NCBI RefSeq assembly: GCF_900142935.1
Contig: NZ_FSRS01000001.1
Span: 1,498,001-1,562,000, forward strand
Direction of reading: 5' to 3'
Source: Rhodovulum sp. ES.010
GTDB taxonomy: Bacteria; Pseudomonadota; Alphaproteobacteria; Rhodobacterales; Rhodobacteraceae
Length of the DNA: 64,000 nt
The position numbers and the translations under genes are program-made. Positions within the stretch are counted from its first letter, which is position 1; the number at the start of each line of letters is the position of its first letter. The notes under the pieces were generated by a model. It worked only from the letters and a program-made list of their open reading frames with translations, was not told the origin of the DNA and searched no databases. Below, piece by piece: positions 62,601 through 64,000 of this stretch.

Positions 62601-63482
62601 ACGCCCCTTCATCTCCCGGATCGCCTGCACCACGGCAAAGTCGGAGGGCGTGCCGCCATAGACCGGCCGATCCTGGTCGTCGCGGCTGACGAGGTGGGCT
62701 GCGGACCGGCTCACGCCGTTCACGCTCCATGTCTGCGGGCTCGTGGCCTTTTCGGGAACCTCGACGCCGGGGCGGATCGTGCAGTCGCCTGCGCGCAGGT
62801 CGCTCCCGAACCAGGCGACGACGAGGCTGACGCTCTCGACCTTCGGCGCCATCGCCTGCAGTCGGTCGAGCGCCACCACCATGTCGGCGGTGTCCGAGAG
62901 CGCGTTCAGGTTCTCCGGAGTCTGCGCCCCGCCACTGCCCTTCCGGATGCCCGTCGTCGCGTAGGTGAACTCGCCCGAGGCCGGGATCATGGTGACGGCC
63001 TGCGTCAGCCCCTCGGCGGTGTCGGGATCCGCGAGCGGGCGGAAGACCTCGAAGGACAGCTGCGGAAGGCGGTTGCCGTAACTTCCGAGCGGCAATTCCT
63101 CGAAAACGACATAGGCCGTGCCGCGATATGCGGGCGTGCTCGCCGCGCCCATCTTCGCCGCGATGAACGGGTCCGCGGTTTGGCTCTCATCGCCCGGATA
63201 CCAGCGCCAGGTGATGCCAGCGGTGTCGAGGAGCTTGCCATCCGCCCAGATGCGCCCAATGCCCGTGATGGGCTGCTCGTAGGCCGAGCCGCGCTCAGAG
63301 AACGGGATCAGCGAGAGCGTGCCGTCGCGACTCTCGATCACGACGGTGCGGGCGCGCACGCCGCGCGGGCTGAACAGGGTCGAGCCCGAGAGCAGCGCGG
63401 GCTTGTAGGGGATGTTCTCGAGCGCACGGGTGAGCTCGACGATGGTGAAGGCATCGCCTTCGAAGATGTCCATGGTGGCCAT
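59697..63482 (-). CDS. Chimeric phage protein: capsid E N-terminus fused to GTA-type tail-tip protein
   Basis: 1261 residues from the ATG at 63482, preceded by GGAGG at 7 bp. Residues 1-~72 (MATMDIFEGDAFTIVELTRA ... SERGSAYEQP) match the start of lambda-type major capsid protein E. From ~73 (GIGRIWADGKLL) to the end it is a host-specificity/tail-tip protein of the gene-transfer-agent type: GTA TIM-barrel (~300-760; AAGGVDAFLIGTEMRGLTAI, WFTELGCPAIDRGTNQPN), a phage-tail module, and the C-terminal Rcc01698-like domain (LLRGQRGTEGAM). The usual N-terminal ~150 residues of the tail protein are absent. An in-frame deletion between capsid and tail genes would explain it. The product is unlikely to assemble normally. 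Confidence 0.8.
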   Translation of the reverse strand: MATMDIFEGDAFTIVELTRALENIPYKPALLSGSTLFSPRGVRARTVVIESRDGTLSLIPFSERGSAYEQPITGIGRIWADGKLLDTAGITWRWYPGDESQTADPFIAAKMGAASTPAYRGTAYVVFEELPLGSYGNRLPQLSFEVFRPLADPDTAEGLTQAVTMIPASGEFTYATTGIRKGSGGAQTPENLNALSDTADMVVALDRLQAMAPKVESVSLVVAWFGSDLRAGDCTIRPGVEVPEKATSPQTWSVNGVSRSAAHLVSRDDQDRPVYGGTPSDFAVVQAIREMKGRGLRVTFYPFILMDVPSGNTLPTPYSDNAAETGQPAFPWRGRTTCSPAAGYAGSVDKTATAASQVAAFFGGASPSDFTVSGETVSWTGPSGDWGLRRMVLHYANLCAAAGGVDAFLIGTEMRGLTAIRSGASAYPAVQAFRDLAADVRSVLGAGTAISYAADWSEYFGHQPGDGSGDVFFHLDPLWADPEIEFVAIDNYMPLSDWRDGFEHADAQEGWPAIYDRAYLQANIAGGEGFDWFYASAADRSAQVRTPITDGAAAKPWVFRYKDLRSWWSNPHYDRPGGVESGTPTAWAPESKPIWFTELGCPAIDRGTNQPNVFFDPKSSESFVPYFSRGWRDDAIQRAYLEASYLWWGEAANNPVSSVYGGRMVHVPECAAWTWDARPYPFFPALTGVWTDGGNWRLGHWLTGRLGAVSLAALVRHLCLRAGLPESRIDVTGLWGAVEGYAIGALESPRASITTLARHFGFDAVETEGVIRFVMRGRAAVASVSPDDLVAPREGDVLELTRGQETELPQALKWQVARADEDYDAALVEARRITVDTTRIASESFPMAVPPEEAERRCRRALMEAWTGRESAVFRLPPSRLALDPADVVSFAHDGHFVPLRLVSIADADARGVEAVRQDREAYDLPPGAPRPSALSQAVVFGTPEAVLLDLPQLTEDQPAHRPFAAAHAVPWPGEIAVFRSPSMDGFELLTSFGTRARIGTLVSDFYAGLTSRFDLGNALVVDLLTGTLESVTDLTLFGGANALAVESAPSVWEIVQAGAAELLAPGRYRLTRLLRGQRGTEGAMGNPAPAGARVVVLDDSLTSLPIAEADLGIPWNWRIGPASRPVSDETYVAQAFTPAGVGLRPFSVAHVEQPWRRPRAPGDLTIRWTRRSRALSADSWGGLEVPLAEELEAYEIGILDGATVKRVLSTATTSVVYTAAQQTADWGGPLAPGDTLDIRISQLSALVGRGTPKTVTLTLS

Positions 63483-63522
63483 GAGGATGCCTCCGGTTCG
63501 AGGTGCGTATGGTCGCCCGCGA

Positions 63523-63888
63523 TCAGCGGACCAGGATGCCCGCGGCGAGGAGCGCCGTGTGGGCGGCCGCGATCTCGCCCTCGCTGGGCGTGCCTGCGAA
63601 GACGAGGTCGTGGCGGTTGACGATGGCGGGGCCGCGGACGACCGCGACGGCTGCCGCATCTCCAGCGGACGCATCGGCCTTGCCCCAGAGCACGGCGACA
63701 GCGGTCTCGGTGCCGTCGACGGCCGCGGGGTCATGGGCAGCGTACTTGCCACTGGCGGTGATCTTGCCGAGAACGGTGCCGGGCTCGAGCGTGCCCGCCG
63801 CGACCGTGATCGTCTCGCGGGTGTAGTCGCGGAAGGCTTCCCAGACGAGGAAGCCGCCGGGGTGTTTGCCTTCGACCAGCGTGGTCAT
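63523..63888 (-). CDS. Phage head decoration protein (lambda gpD-like)
   Basis: 121 residues, the usual size. VLGKITASGKYAAHDPAAVDG and AVAVLWGKADASAG are typical of D-family decoration proteins, which bind and stabilise the expanded capsid. It starts 4 bp after the preceding stop with AAAGGA as ribosome site, and is followed after 40 bp by the capsid E start, the normal D-E order. Confidence 0.85.
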   Translation of the reverse strand: MTTLVEGKHPGGFLVWEAFRDYTRETITVAAGTLEPGTVLGKITASGKYAAHDPAAVDGTETAVAVLWGKADASAGDAAAVAVVRGPAIVNRHDLVFAGTPSEGEIAAAHTALLAAGILVR

Positions 63889-63892
63889 GGTG

Positions 63893-64000
63893 TCATCCTT
63901 TCAGCTTGAAGGTGCGGGCGACGATCTCGCCCCAGGGGCGCGCGGTCGACGAGCGGCCGGGCTGCGGGTGATGGGGCGCGATCTCGGGCTCCGCCTCGGC
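63893..64000 (-). CDS. C-terminal end of an unidentified phage protein, cut by the window
   Basis: 35 codons and a TGA at 63893-63895; the frame is open to the window edge. The end reads TARPWGEIVARTFKLKG. In lambda-like head modules the gene before D is the capsid protease/scaffold (C or S49 peptidase), so that is the likely identity, but too little remains to show it. Confidence 0.45.
   Translation of the reverse strand, partial: AEAEPEIAPHHPQPGRSSTARPWGEIVARTFKLKG

Larger units (their letters stand above)
59697..64000 (-). mobile_element. Prophage remnant (head genes and tail-tip gene)
   Basis: Order on the minus strand: the end of an unassigned ORF upstream of D (position of a head protease in lambda-like modules), decoration protein D, and the capsid E/tail-tip chimera. 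The tail tube, tape measure and connector genes expected between capsid and tail tip are missing. It continues beyond the window. The IS110 element borders its downstream end. Confidence 0.65.

Noticed and set aside
1-64000. CRISPR arrays, tRNA and rRNA genes
   Set aside because: Looked for spaced direct repeats and cloverleaf-like segments by eye and saw none; a covariance search would be needed to be certain.

Overview
This 64 kb window reads as chromosomal DNA of a Rhodobacterales alphaproteobacterium (Rhodobacter/Paracoccus/Roseobacter relatives). The base composition is very GC-rich, and the window carries a GcrA cell-cycle regulator, a Rhodobacterales-type tail-tip protein with a GTA TIM-barrel domain, and typical alphaproteobacterial housekeeping genes (ychF, trpA, rimO). 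I see no tRNA, rRNA or CRISPR array. GC-richness produces very long antisense open frames, which are left out.

Layout. (1) 1-4200 (+): the end of a sugar/polyol operon with overlapping genes: glycerol-1-phosphate dehydrogenase (5'-truncated by the window), SIS-domain isomerase, SDR dehydrogenase, HAD-IIA phosphatase and xylulokinase. (2) 4214-12907: phosphate scavenging. A Pho-box-like site precedes an exported phytase-esterase-like protein, then come a TIM-barrel epimerase (-) and a 1793-residue secreted ExeM-type nuclease / 5'-nucleotidase with an RTX-like tail (-). (3) 13208-18501: an ion-transport locus with a DUF5132-like and an HMA2-like protein (+) facing a P-type ATPase and a very divergent MetK paralogue (-), plus a small ORF and a near-perfect 22-bp palindrome at the head of the minus-strand operon.

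(4) 18547-39920 (-): the most unusual region. Six consecutive, translationally coupled genes of 297, 3271, 717, 341, 1269 and 1124 codons, preceded by a 64-residue membrane protein, form a transcription unit of about 21 kb. None has a signal peptide. The 3271-residue protein has tandem modules and a DUF6603-like region, and the last protein is a beta-propeller. I know of no function for this set and regard it as the main candidate for an undescribed system.

(5) 40274-43406 (+): a membrane glycerophosphodiester phosphodiesterase overlapping a secreted phospholipase A2-like protein, then a secreted unknown. (6) 43419-57653: an RND efflux pair, an L-2-hydroxyglutarate oxidase-like protein, ychF, trpA, an ABC-2 permease, gcrA, a cation/proton antiporter, a small exported peptide, an AsmA-family protein and rimO. 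(7) 57721-64000: a mobile-element graveyard. It holds an IS256-type transposase fragment, an IS5-family fragment and an IS110-family element whose transposase has an in-frame amber codon. Next to it is a decayed prophage in which the start of the major capsid protein is fused in frame to a GTA-type tail-tip protein.
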